A stretch of 64,000 bases of DNA. It comes from Clostridia bacterium. GTDB lineage: Bacteria > Bacillota > Clostridia > Oscillospirales > Acutalibacteraceae. Of this stretch, positions 22,353-29,951 are shown piece by piece. The notes under the pieces were generated by a model that worked only from the letters and a program-made list of their open reading frames with translations, did not search any database and had not been told where the DNA came from. Location of the stretch: assembly GCA_017407755.1 (NCBI GenBank), contig JAFQVY010000020.1, positions 62,001 through 126,000 on the forward strand. The letters run 5' to 3'. The position numbers and the translations under genes are program-made. Position 1 is the stretch's first letter. Every line of letters begins with the position of its first letter.

Positions 22353-24890
22353 GTGAAAAGTAAATCTTTTCTTCGCTTTGTTTCAGTGCTGCTTTGTTTT
22401 ATTGTTTGTATGACTCTTTTTACAGTTGCCTCTTTTTCAGCAACTTCTGAAAATTCTGTGGTTACTACCGATGCCGTAAGGCTTCGCAGTACCCCTGAAA
22501 TTAACGATGATAATTTTATTACAACCTTAGGCGTTTCTGAAACCCTCACTTTGCTTAAAGACAGCTCACAGGGTTGGGCAAATGTTAAACGCCAGAATGG
22601 TCAGGAAGGCTTCTGCTCGGTTGATTACCTTAACGTGCCAAGTGCCTCGTCTGTAGAATTTGCCGGAGTAACCAACGAAGAGGTTAATTTCCGTCAAGGC
22701 CCCTCTACTGACTATGATTCCTTGGATTTTCTTAATAAGGGTACAGAGTTTACTGTTTTGAATAACAGCAACGAATACTGGGTAAAAGCAGATGTTAAGG
22801 GTGTTGAGGGTTACATTTACCGCACCTATACCGATTTAAGCCTTACCCTTGCAATTGCTGAGGATAGTGAGCCTGCTACAGAACCGACTGAAATTACAGA
22901 AGCTACCGAACCGACAGAACCTCAGACTTTACCTTCTGTGCCGCAGCTTCCCTCAGCCGACCCTGTTGACACCCCAAACTGGTACTCAAACTCTTTGCTT
23001 CAAAGCGATACACCTTCAAGAACTCCTCTTGTAGGAAGCTTTGTTTTGTCTGAAACTCAGCTTAAAATAGAAGCAGGCAAGCAAAAAAACATAAATGCCC
23101 TTATTTTAGGTGGCAGTGTCAATACCTTAGCAAGCTTTGAAAGCTCAGACACAACTGTAGCCAAGGTTAGTAATAACGGCACAGTTTTGGGTATAAACGA
23201 GGGAACTTGTGAAATCACCGTTACCTATAGAGGAAAAACCAAATCCTGTAAGGTAGAGGTTTTTGGCAAGGCAGACATTCCTACAGAGCCTGAGCCTACA
23301 CAGCCTACCGAACCTACTACAGCCCCCCTTACCTTTGAGCTTTCCGCTTCAGAGAAGACTCTTGAAAAAGGCAACCTTTTTATGCTTACCTCACCTTATG
23401 AAAATTCTCTTTGGTCAAGCAGTGATACTAAAGTTGCCACTGTAAAAGACGGACTTGTCAGTGCCCTAAGCGAAGGCAAAGCAGTAATTACCGCCTCCTG
23501 CGAAGGCAAGAAGGGCACCTGTTTGATTACTGTTACTAAAGCTCAATCGGGACTAACAATAGAGTACGACCAGATTGAAATTACCAACGGCAAAACCTTT
23601 TTCAATTCTGCCGAGAGTACCTCTCAGATAAGCTGGACTTCCTCCGACAGTAAAATTGCTGACGTAGATAATGGCTTTATTACGGCTAAATCAGAGGGTG
23701 TGGCAGTAATAACCGCCAGCTCAAAAAGCGGTACGAAAACCTGCCTTGTTACCGTCAAGGCGGCATCTCCTGTTCGCTTTACCTATGCTTATCCCAACAC
23801 AGCCTCAAAGGGCGAAGAAATCACCCTTGTAGCCATTACTGATAAAACCCGCAGTGACGTGCAGTTTAAAATTGACGTAAACGGCACCACTCAAACTGTT
23901 AACGCTACTTCCAAAAAGACCGACGGCAACACAATAATCTGGTCAGGTACAGTTGCTTTGTCTCAGTCAGGCACTTTTAATGCTACTGCTTATTCAAAGC
24001 TTGGAAGTAAATATACTACCTGCGACGACGGCAAAACTACTTTGTTTGTCAGAGAGACAAAAGACCTCTTAAAAGAAACTCAAGAAGACCGCCGTGCAAG
24101 CGACGAGTTGATTTCTTTGCTTTCAGAGTTTGAAGGTTACGTTGGCAACGTTTATTTTGACAGCTTAGCCGACGGACTTCCTACCTTAGGCTATGGCAAG
24201 GTGGTTTACACCGGTGATTCTTTTTATAACGATATGACTAAGACCGAGGCTTATGCTCAGCTTTACGATACGGTAAACAACGGCGGCTATAGCTCAAACG
24301 TCAATTCTTATCTGAAGTCTCTCAATGCAAATTACAATCAGCAACAGTTTGATGCACTGGTTTCTTTTGCATATAATATCGGCTATTACGGACTCAGAAG
24401 CGATAGCGAAATCCGCGCTCTTATTCTCGAAGCCAAGGAAAAGAAAACTCCTGAAACCGCGAACAAAAACGCAGCTTACATAAACGGCACTCAGGTGAAT
24501 TTCCGCAAGGGTGCAGGCACAGAATTTGAGAGCCTCGGTTGGTTAAACTACCCTGACACCCTTACACTTGTTGACACAAAGCTTGTAAACAGTGTTTGGT
24601 ACCACGTTAAAACCGCCGACGGCACCGAGGGCTATGTATATAAAGACTACGTTACCTTAGGTGTGCCTACGGTTGAGGGCGAAATTTATTTAAGCCTTAT
24701 AGATAAGGCAGAGTTTACACGGGTTATTCTTGAATATCATCATGCCGGCTCAGGCTGTATTTACGGACTTTTGTACCGCCGTGTTGATGAGCTTGACCTT
24801 TTCTACTACGGCGACTCTGTCAGAGACGGAGACGAAAATCGTTATTCTTATTCCTTTACCTGTAAAAACGACAAAAACTTTAAACTGTAA
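22353..24890 (+). CDS. Secreted multidomain lysozyme (GH24) with SH3 and BIG2 domains
   Basis: 845 residues, GTG start behind AAGGAGG. A signal peptide (about 1-30) is followed by two bacterial SH3 domains (about 36-165) and a Thr/Glu/Pro linker. Three BIG2 immunoglobulin-like domains (about 225-470) and another beta domain (472-568) come next. A phage-type GH24 lysozyme domain (572-705) follows, then a third SH3 domain and a short tail. The lysozyme catalytic pattern is present: Glu near 594 in LLSEFEGYVGN, Asp in VYFDS and Thr in PTLGYGK. It should cut peptidoglycan glycan strands at the cell surface. There are no phage genes nearby, so it is a host enzyme, perhaps for wall remodelling or attack on other cells. 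Confidence 0.88.
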   Translation: MKSKSFLRFVSVLLCFIVCMTLFTVASFSATSENSVVTTDAVRLRSTPEINDDNFITTLGVSETLTLLKDSSQGWANVKRQNGQEGFCSVDYLNVPSASSVEFAGVTNEEVNFRQGPSTDYDSLDFLNKGTEFTVLNNSNEYWVKADVKGVEGYIYRTYTDLSLTLAIAEDSEPATEPTEITEATEPTEPQTLPSVPQLPSADPVDTPNWYSNSLLQSDTPSRTPLVGSFVLSETQLKIEAGKQKNINALILGGSVNTLASFESSDTTVAKVSNNGTVLGINEGTCEITVTYRGKTKSCKVEVFGKADIPTEPEPTQPTEPTTAPLTFELSASEKTLEKGNLFMLTSPYENSLWSSSDTKVATVKDGLVSALSEGKAVITASCEGKKGTCLITVTKAQSGLTIEYDQIEITNGKTFFNSAESTSQISWTSSDSKIADVDNGFITAKSEGVAVITASSKSGTKTCLVTVKAASPVRFTYAYPNTASKGEEITLVAITDKTRSDVQFKIDVNGTTQTVNATSKKTDGNTIIWSGTVALSQSGTFNATAYSKLGSKYTTCDDGKTTLFVRETKDLLKETQEDRRASDELISLLSEFEGYVGNVYFDSLADGLPTLGYGKVVYTGDSFYNDMTKTEAYAQLYDTVNNGGYSSNVNSYLKSLNANYNQQQFDALVSFAYNIGYYGLRSDSEIRALILEAKEKKTPETANKNAAYINGTQVNFRKGAGTEFESLGWLNYPDTLTLVDTKLVNSVWYHVKTADGTEGYVYKDYVTLGVPTVEGEIYLSLIDKAEFTRVILEYHHAGSGCIYGLLYRRVDELDLFYYGDSVRDGDENRYSYSFTCKNDKNFKL

Positions 24891-24903
24891 ACGGAGGTAT
24901 ATT

Positions 24904-25704
24904 ATGAAAATCGGATTTATCGGTGCTGGCAATATGGCTACCGCTATTATAGGCGGCTTGGTTCGTGCCGATTTTAACAAAAAAGATATTTATGTTTACG
25001 ACCTTTTTGAAGAAAAGCTCAACGCCTTTTCTCAGACGGGCATAAGCATAAGTCCTTCTTCCAAAGAACTTACCAAAGAAGCTGACATTATCGTTGTGGC
25101 AGTTAAGCCTCAGCAGTATTCGCAGGTGCTTGAAGAAATCAGTGAAGCCGCTGATTTTAACAAAACCTTTGTGTCAATTGCCGCAGGCATTACTGTTGAG
25201 TTTGTAAGGCGCAAGCTTCAGAAAGACGTGCCTGTTGTAAGGGTTATGCCAAATACTCCTTTGCTTTTAGGCAAGGGTGCTACTGCAATTTCTCCTTCAG
25301 AAAATGTTGCTGATGAAGTTTTTGAGGTAGTAAAGGGTATGTTTGAATCCTCAGGCGTGGTTGAAATTCTGCCCGAAAGCCTTATGAATGCGGTGATAAG
25401 CGTCAACGGCTCAAGTCCTGCTTATATTTATCTTTTTGCCAAGGCAGTCTGCGACAGTGCCGAGGCTCAGGGTATTGACAGAGATGTTGCCATGAAGCTT
25501 TTCACCTCAGTTTTAGAGGGCAGTGCCGAAATGCTTCGCTCCTCAGGTGATGATCCCGATACCCTTATTCAGAAGGTAAGCTCAAAGGGCGGCACAACAA
25601 TTGCGGCTTTGGAGCGTTTTTACGAAAACGGTTTCTGCCGGACCGTTGATGAAGCAATGAGAGCTTGCACCAAGCGTGCCGAAGAATTAGCAAGCGAAGC
25701 TTAA
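24904..25704 (+). CDS. proC: Pyrroline-5-carboxylate reductase
   Basis: 266 residues. Last step of proline synthesis, reducing pyrroline-5-carboxylate with NAD(P)H. The Rossmann motif is KIGFIGAGNMATAIIGG. VAVKPQQY, RVMPNTPLLLGKGATA and the C-terminal signature VSSKGGTTIAALERFYENG are all standard. The ATG at 24904 follows CGGAGG; the open frame upstream lies inside the lysozyme gene. It probably shares that transcript by read-through, because no terminator separates them. Confidence 0.96.
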   Translation: MKIGFIGAGNMATAIIGGLVRADFNKKDIYVYDLFEEKLNAFSQTGISISPSSKELTKEADIIVVAVKPQQYSQVLEEISEAADFNKTFVSIAAGITVEFVRRKLQKDVPVVRVMPNTPLLLGKGATAISPSENVADEVFEVVKGMFESSGVVEILPESLMNAVISVNGSSPAYIYLFAKAVCDSAEAQGIDRDVAMKLFTSVLEGSAEMLRSSGDDPDTLIQKVSSKGGTTIAALERFYENGFCRTVDEAMRACTKRAEELASEA

Positions 25705-25775
25705 TTTATCATATATAAGCTCTTTTTCGCATAAACTCTAATATCAAACGGACAACCCGATAAAGGAGTTTAAAA

Positions 25776-26405
25776 ATGAAGGGCGTAATATTGTCACTTC
25801 CTGCCAAAGGCAGAGTAAAAGCTACCCGCAAAAATTTTAAAAGCCAGCTTCCTTTAGTAGTATTTACATTGTTTTTTACTGTGGGAGTGGTATTTGGTGC
25901 GGTAACTTCTCTTAAGTCAACTGAAGAATTTCTTCTCGATATGGATTTTCTTTTTACAACCAATCTTCAGTCACGTCTAAACTTTGGGGCACTTTCCTCA
26001 TTTGGAGCACACTTTGCCTCTAATTTTATATTTTTTTCACTTGCCTTTTTGTGCGGACTTTCGCCTTGGGGAGTAGGGGTTCTGCCCTTTATAGTAGCCT
26101 TTAAAGGTTTTGGCACGGGGCTTTCGGGAGCTTATCTCATGAGTACATACGGGCTTAAAGGTTTAGGTTTTTATCTTGCCGTTGAGCTTCCAGGGGCATT
26201 TGTGTTTTCTCTTGCTTTGCTTTTTATGTGTTGCGAATGCAGTAAAATGTCACTAAGCTTCGCCCGTGTTATGCTTTTAAAAAGCGAAAATACCCTTAAC
26301 CTAAAAAAATACTTTTTCCGATGTACCTATTATCTTTTGCTTTCGGCAGTGGGCGCGTTATGTGATATGTTTTTCTGGAGCTTTGTCTCAGGGCTCTTTT
26401 TCTAA
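25776..26405 (+). CDS. SpoIIM-like (DUF95) membrane protein
   Basis: 209 residues and about five membrane helices, the size and layout of stage II sporulation protein M. Features are a short basic N-terminus, TM1 (PLVVFTLFFTVGVVFGAV), a soluble stretch and helical pairs with FKGFGTGLSGAYLMSTYG. In Bacillus, SpoIIM joins SpoIID and SpoIIP in the engulfment machine. The DUF95 family also has non-sporulation members, so the role is likely but not certain. The start follows AAAGGAG. Two further membrane-protein genes follow. Confidence 0.75.
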   Translation: MKGVILSLPAKGRVKATRKNFKSQLPLVVFTLFFTVGVVFGAVTSLKSTEEFLLDMDFLFTTNLQSRLNFGALSSFGAHFASNFIFFSLAFLCGLSPWGVGVLPFIVAFKGFGTGLSGAYLMSTYGLKGLGFYLAVELPGAFVFSLALLFMCCECSKMSLSFARVMLLKSENTLNLKKYFFRCTYYLLLSAVGALCDMFFWSFVSGLFF

Positions 26406-26426
26406 AATTCTTTGAGGATGTGTAAA

Positions 26427-27383
26427 ATGACTACTGAAAGAAAAAAGACAGGAGTAGAAAACTTCCTGTCCTCTTATTTTTCAAATTTTGGCAAATTCAC
26501 CTTGTTAAACTTAATTTTCTTTGTGCCGTTGGCACTGTCCTTTGCTATTTTCTTTTTTCTTTGCAAATTTCTGGCACCTCAGGCAATAATGCTGATACTT
26601 CCCCTTGGGGTTATATTAGCCGCACCCTTTTATTCAGGTGTTGTGGTGGTGTCTAAGGGCATTTATTTCGGGGAAATCACCTTTGGCATATTGGGTGAAT
26701 TTTTAAAAGCCGTCAAAGAAAATTTCAAAGCTTACATACTTCACGGTGTAGTTGCCTACATTGCATTTGTGGGTTGTTATCACGGAATTGTGATTTATAA
26801 GCACCTTGCAAGCACAAGTCCCGTGTTTTACGTAATGTTTTTCATATCCCTTGTGCTTGCCCTTTTCTTGCTCTTTATGCTTTTCGGCGTAACGCTTATG
26901 AGTGCATTTTTTGATTTAAAACTTAAAGACGTTTATAAAAACAGTCTTCTTATGACCTTTGGTGAGCTTAAGCTAAACCTTTTTGCTACCTTGGGGATTA
27001 TAGTTTCCCTTGCCGTTTTAAGCCTGCCCCTTATGCTTTTTGGTATACTTTCAAACTTTTGGGGCGAAACCATAAGCGTTGTGCTTGTTTCTGTTTACGC
27101 CGTGCTTTTGGTTGCTCTGATTTTGCCCTCTGTTGTTTCTTCTATAGTTACCGCCGCAGTTTATCCCGATATGAAACGCGTAATCACAGGCGAGGCTAAA
27201 GCAAACATCGAGGCTATCCGCAAAGAAGAACAGGAAGAAACCGAAAGCAAAAAAACTCCTGATTTTTCGGATATTGATAAAGACTCTCTTATGAAAAGCG
27301 GAGGAGAATACGTTTTTTATAATGGTAAAATGATAAAGAAAAGCTTGATTTTAGAAGAGCTTGAGGAAAGAGAGGAAAAATAA
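26427..27383 (+). CDS. Multi-pass membrane protein, DUF624-like
   Basis: 318 residues with about six helices. The N-terminal layout resembles DUF624/YesL: FGKFTLLNLIFFVPLALSFA, then PFYSGVVVVSKGIYFGEI. The C-terminal 60 residues are soluble and Glu/Lys-rich. I place the start at ATG 26427 since GAGG lies nine bases upstream; TTG 26412 and ATG 26418 fall on or before that site. Function is unknown. Confidence 0.65.
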   Translation: MTTERKKTGVENFLSSYFSNFGKFTLLNLIFFVPLALSFAIFFFLCKFLAPQAIMLILPLGVILAAPFYSGVVVVSKGIYFGEITFGILGEFLKAVKENFKAYILHGVVAYIAFVGCYHGIVIYKHLASTSPVFYVMFFISLVLALFLLFMLFGVTLMSAFFDLKLKDVYKNSLLMTFGELKLNLFATLGIIVSLAVLSLPLMLFGILSNFWGETISVVLVSVYAVLLVALILPSVVSSIVTAAVYPDMKRVITGEAKANIEAIRKEEQEETESKKTPDFSDIDKDSLMKSGGEYVFYNGKMIKKSLILEELEEREEK

Positions 27384-27384
27384 T

Positions 27385-27951
27385 ATGAACCAAAAACAAA
27401 AAAGCACCCCGAAAGCCAAGATGCTTACCGCAGTGCTCCTGATACTTTTTTTAGGCTCCTGCGCGGTGCTGATTTTTGCAGTTTGCACAGGCCAGCTCAG
27501 CCGTGAGAATAACCAAACCCCAACAGAAACTACGTTGGCTTTAGAAACTACCGCGAAAGTTGAAACTACAGCAGCCGCTACAACCGAAACAGAAACCACT
27601 GCCACCGAGGAATCAGAGCCTCAGATTACCTTTGCATCTCAATATAAGTTTGAGTCCGTCAGGGATGAAAACGGCGAAGAAATGGATTTGATGGTTGCTT
27701 TCGGTTCGAACTTTGCCAAGGGAAGAGTAGAGTTTGAAAACGACAGATTTTTCATAAGTCTGCCTGTTCAGAGTAAGCCTGACGCTTACGGCGGAACCTA
27801 TAGCTTTTTGTCCCAAACCGAGGTTGAGCTAAGATACGACAACTCCGATATAAAAACTGCAACCATCAAAGCAACTGATGACCAGGGTGTTGTTACCGAG
27901 GTGGACGTTACAATGTCAAGCGACTTTGTTATATCTTGTGTTATTGCTTAA
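27385..27951 (+). CDS. Membrane-anchored extracellular protein of unknown function
   Basis: 188 residues. A basic N-terminus and one helix (about 13-36) are followed by a Thr/Glu-rich spacer of about 45 residues with repeated TTE/ETT units, then a beta-rich domain (ITFASQYKFESVRDENGEEM to the end). It starts two bases after the previous gene's stop. Its 3' end overlaps the convergent small gene by four bases. The spacer type matches cell-wall-crossing linkers. No family recognised. Confidence 0.7.
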   Translation: MNQKQKSTPKAKMLTAVLLILFLGSCAVLIFAVCTGQLSRENNQTPTETTLALETTAKVETTAAATTETETTATEESEPQITFASQYKFESVRDENGEEMDLMVAFGSNFAKGRVEFENDRFFISLPVQSKPDAYGGTYSFLSQTEVELRYDNSDIKTATIKATDDQGVVTEVDVTMSSDFVISCVIA

Positions 27952-28181
27952 GTTTTAGCATCCACAAACCAACGGTTATCTTCTAAAAAAAGATACCGCT
28001 TAACTCCCATAATCCTGCACGTATACCTTAATCCCATGCCGCCTGCTTTAAGCGAGGCGGCATATCTTATGTCCGTAACTCTGTCAATTTCAAAGCTTCT
28101 GCCGTCATTCCAATGGATTTTAAGGGGCAAAAGGTTGCCGTCTTCGTCAAATTTTGCAGTTACCGAAATATACTGCTTCAT
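27948..28181 (-). CDS. Small protein beside DNA polymerase IV
   Basis: 77 residues, beta-rich and soluble: MKQYISVTAKFDEDGNLLPL, then DGRSFEIDRVTDIRYAAS and a YTCRIMGVKRYLFLEDNRWF end. It begins 11 bases downstream of the polymerase IV stop on the same strand with an AGGAGGG site, so it is part of the SOS-controlled transcript. Function is unknown; an accessory role for the polymerase is only inferred from position. Confidence 0.75.
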   Translation of the reverse strand: MKQYISVTAKFDEDGNLLPLKIHWNDGRSFEIDRVTDIRYAASLKAGGMGLRYTCRIMGVKRYLFLEDNRWFVDAKT

Positions 28182-28192
28182 AAATTACCCTC

Positions 28193-29431
28193 CTAACCGA
28201 AATACCCCACAGGGTGCACCGTGTGCTCCTCTTTAGGCGAAAAACCCGCAAGCTTTCTGTCCGAAAGCAAAATTGCAGGTCTTACACAAAAGCTTCCGAA
28301 GCGTTTTTTCAGTATATCCACAGATTGGTCAAGGCTGTCTTGGCGTTTTCGGCTTTTTTCATCTCTCAGGATACTGAGCTGCTCAGGCTCATAATCAGGC
28401 TTGAAATCGCTTAAGGATATACCTATGCTTCTTAAAGGTTTTTCAAAGTTATAATTATTTTTAATCAGCTTCAAAGCCGCAGAAAGTATCTCCGAGCTTA
28501 TGTGAGTAGAGTGGATTTTACATTGCCTTGTAATAGTAGTAAGGGTGGTGTCTCTTAAATAAACGGTCACACACCCGGCACAAAGACTTTGCTCCCGCAT
28601 TCGCCTGCAAACACTGTCAGAAATTACGTTCATAACAATTTTTGCATCCTCAAAATTTACAAGGTCGCGGTGTGTTGTGGTGGAATTTCCAATGGATTTA
28701 GGCAGATTAACAAAGCCCAAGGCTTTCACGGGTGACATATCAAGTCCCCGCGAAAAAGTATAAAGCATATCACCCCATTTGCCAAAGTTAGCTTTAAGCA
28801 TAGGGTAGGGGAATGAAGCAAGCTCACCTATTGTAAAAACGCCCATACTGTTAAGCTTCTTTTTAGTTGACCTGCCTACGTTGAGTAAATCTTCAACAGG
28901 AAGTCCCCAGACAATACTTTTGTAGTTTTTATCGGTTATAACAGTTACCGCATCAGGCTTTTTATAGTCAGAGCCAAGCTTTGCAAAGATTTTATTGAAG
29001 CTTACCCCAATGCTTACAGTAATGCCAAGCTCGTACTTTATACGTTTGCGGATTTCCTCTGCTACAGCCTCCGCTTCTTCAAAACTTTTTACACAGCCCG
29101 TCAAATCAATCCACGATTCATCAATGCCAAAAGGCTCAATACGGTCAGAATAATCACTGTATATCCTTGTTGCCTCTTTTGAAAACCGCACATACCTGTC
29201 AAAATGCGGCTTAACTGTCACAAGCTCAGGGCATTTTTCCTTAGCTTGCCATATAGCCTCGCCTGTTTTAATGTTAAACTTTTTGGCAATTTCGTTTTTA
29301 GCCAGAATAATTCCGTGACGCATATCCGTGTCCCCGCAAACCGCCACAGGTTTATTCCTTATTTCGGGATTATGCAGGCATTCTACACTGGCAAAAAATC
29401 CGTTACAATCCGAATGAAGTATATATCTCAT
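28193..29431 (-). CDS. dinB: DNA polymerase IV (Y-family, translesion)
   Basis: 412 residues. Catalytic carboxylates are in ILHSDCNGFFASVE and GIDESWIDLTG. The Y-family signatures HGIILAKNEIAKKF and VSIGVSFNKIFAKLGSDYKKPD are clear, followed by helix-hairpin-helix (LNVGRSTKKKLNSMGVFTIG) and a little-finger domain. The start is the ATG at 29431; translation further upstream would begin before the promoter. It copies past damaged bases. A consensus promoter with a LexA box in its spacer lies just upstream, so it belongs to the SOS response. There is no beta-clamp motif that I could pick out with confidence. Confidence 0.92.
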   Translation of the reverse strand: MRYILHSDCNGFFASVECLHNPEIRNKPVAVCGDTDMRHGIILAKNEIAKKFNIKTGEAIWQAKEKCPELVTVKPHFDRYVRFSKEATRIYSDYSDRIEPFGIDESWIDLTGCVKSFEEAEAVAEEIRKRIKYELGITVSIGVSFNKIFAKLGSDYKKPDAVTVITDKNYKSIVWGLPVEDLLNVGRSTKKKLNSMGVFTIGELASFPYPMLKANFGKWGDMLYTFSRGLDMSPVKALGFVNLPKSIGNSTTTHRDLVNFEDAKIVMNVISDSVCRRMREQSLCAGCVTVYLRDTTLTTITRQCKIHSTHISSEILSAALKLIKNNYNFEKPLRSIGISLSDFKPDYEPEQLSILRDEKSRKRQDSLDQSVDILKKRFGSFCVRPAILLSDRKLAGFSPKEEHTVHPVGYFG

Positions 29432-29439
29432 AAAACCAC

Positions 29440-29490
29440 CAAACAAATGTTCTTTGTTTGTATTATAGAACGCTTGTTCGAAAATGTCAA
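29440..29490 (-). promoter_or_regulatory. SOS promoter with one strong and one weak LexA box
   Basis: On the minus strand TTGACA, 17 bases, TATAAT: both hexamers are perfect. The spacer contains CGAACAAGCGTTCT, a close match to the Bacillus/Clostridium LexA box CGAAC-N4-GTTCG. A second weaker site, AGAACATTTGTTTG, lies between the -10 box and the gene. LexA binding would block the promoter completely. Confidence 0.88.
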
Positions 29491-29556
29491 TATATTCCTG
29501 AAATTTTGTAACAAAACTTTTTTGACTGTATAGTATGAGGTATAGGGGTGAGTGAA

Positions 29557-29700
29557 ATGAAACGAAAAAGTGCATGCTGTGTTTTTGCTTTTGCATCAGG
29601 ACTATTGGTTGCAAGTCTCTTGCCCTGCGAATTTGTGGTGGTAGTTGCCGCCATAACAATTATAATTATATGCTTAATTTTCAGGAGGCGCAGAGTTTGA
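29557..29700 (+). CDS. 47-residue membrane peptide upstream of spoVM-like gene
   Basis: Begins MKRKSACCVFAFASGLLVAS and has two hydrophobic stretches, the second being VVVVAAITIIIICLIF, ending in RRRRV. An AGGGGTGAG site is placed eight or so bases before the ATG. Its TGA stop overlaps the TTG start of the next peptide, so the two are coupled. It is too short for family assignment; it may be an anchor, or a leader whose translation opens the next start. Confidence 0.6.
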   Translation: MKRKSACCVFAFASGLLVASLLPCEFVVVVAAITIIIICLIFRRRRV

Positions 29701-29789
29701 AAATCGTACTTATTGAAAATCCTAAGTTCATATCCTTCTTCCTTCGCAAAATTTACGGAATAAAAAAACAAAAACCGCAGCAAATGTAA
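29697..29789 (+). CDS. spoVM: SpoVM-like spore coat/cortex morphogenetic peptide
   Basis: 30 residues from a TTG start with AGGAGG eight bases upstream; begins MKIVLIENPKFISFFLRKIY and continues with G. It aligns without gaps to Bacillus SpoVM (MKFYTIKLPKFLGGIVRAML): Met1, Lys2, Ile6, Pro9, Lys10, Phe11, Arg17 and Gly21 are shared. SpoVM is an amphipathic peptide that marks the curved forespore membrane and anchors SpoIVA for coat assembly. Pro9, known to matter for shape sensing, is kept. The tail of about nine Lys/Gln/Pro residues is longer. It is easily missed because of its size and start codon. Confidence 0.82.
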   Translation: MKIVLIENPKFISFFLRKIYGIKKQKPQQM

Positions 29790-29824
29790 GAAAAGGGGCA
29801 GATTAGTCTGCTCCTTTTCCTTTT
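29790..29824 (+). terminator. Terminator after the SpoVM-like gene
   Basis: Stem AAAAGGGGCAGA / TCTGCTCCTTTT with a four-base loop and CCTTTTT after it. Confidence 0.85.
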
Positions 29825-29891
29825 TCGCAATAAAAAGCTACTAAGTGCATGGTTAAAAATTATCTAATGTAATAAAATTATCCTTTTATTG

Positions 29892-29920
29892 TTGTAATTT
29901 TCAAAATTTGCTGATATTAT
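29892..29920 (+). promoter_or_regulatory. Promoter of the dockerin/starch-binding protein gene
   Basis: TTGTAA, 17-base spacer ending TGA (extended -10), TATTAT. It lies 31 bases before the ATG. Confidence 0.75.
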
Positions 29921-29951
29921 GTAATTGAATAAATATCAGGAGGAAATTAAC

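Noticed and set aside
22353-24890. Prophage endolysin
   Set aside because: The GH24 domain is phage-type, but the signal peptide, BIG2 and SH3 domains and lack of any phage gene nearby point to a host protein.
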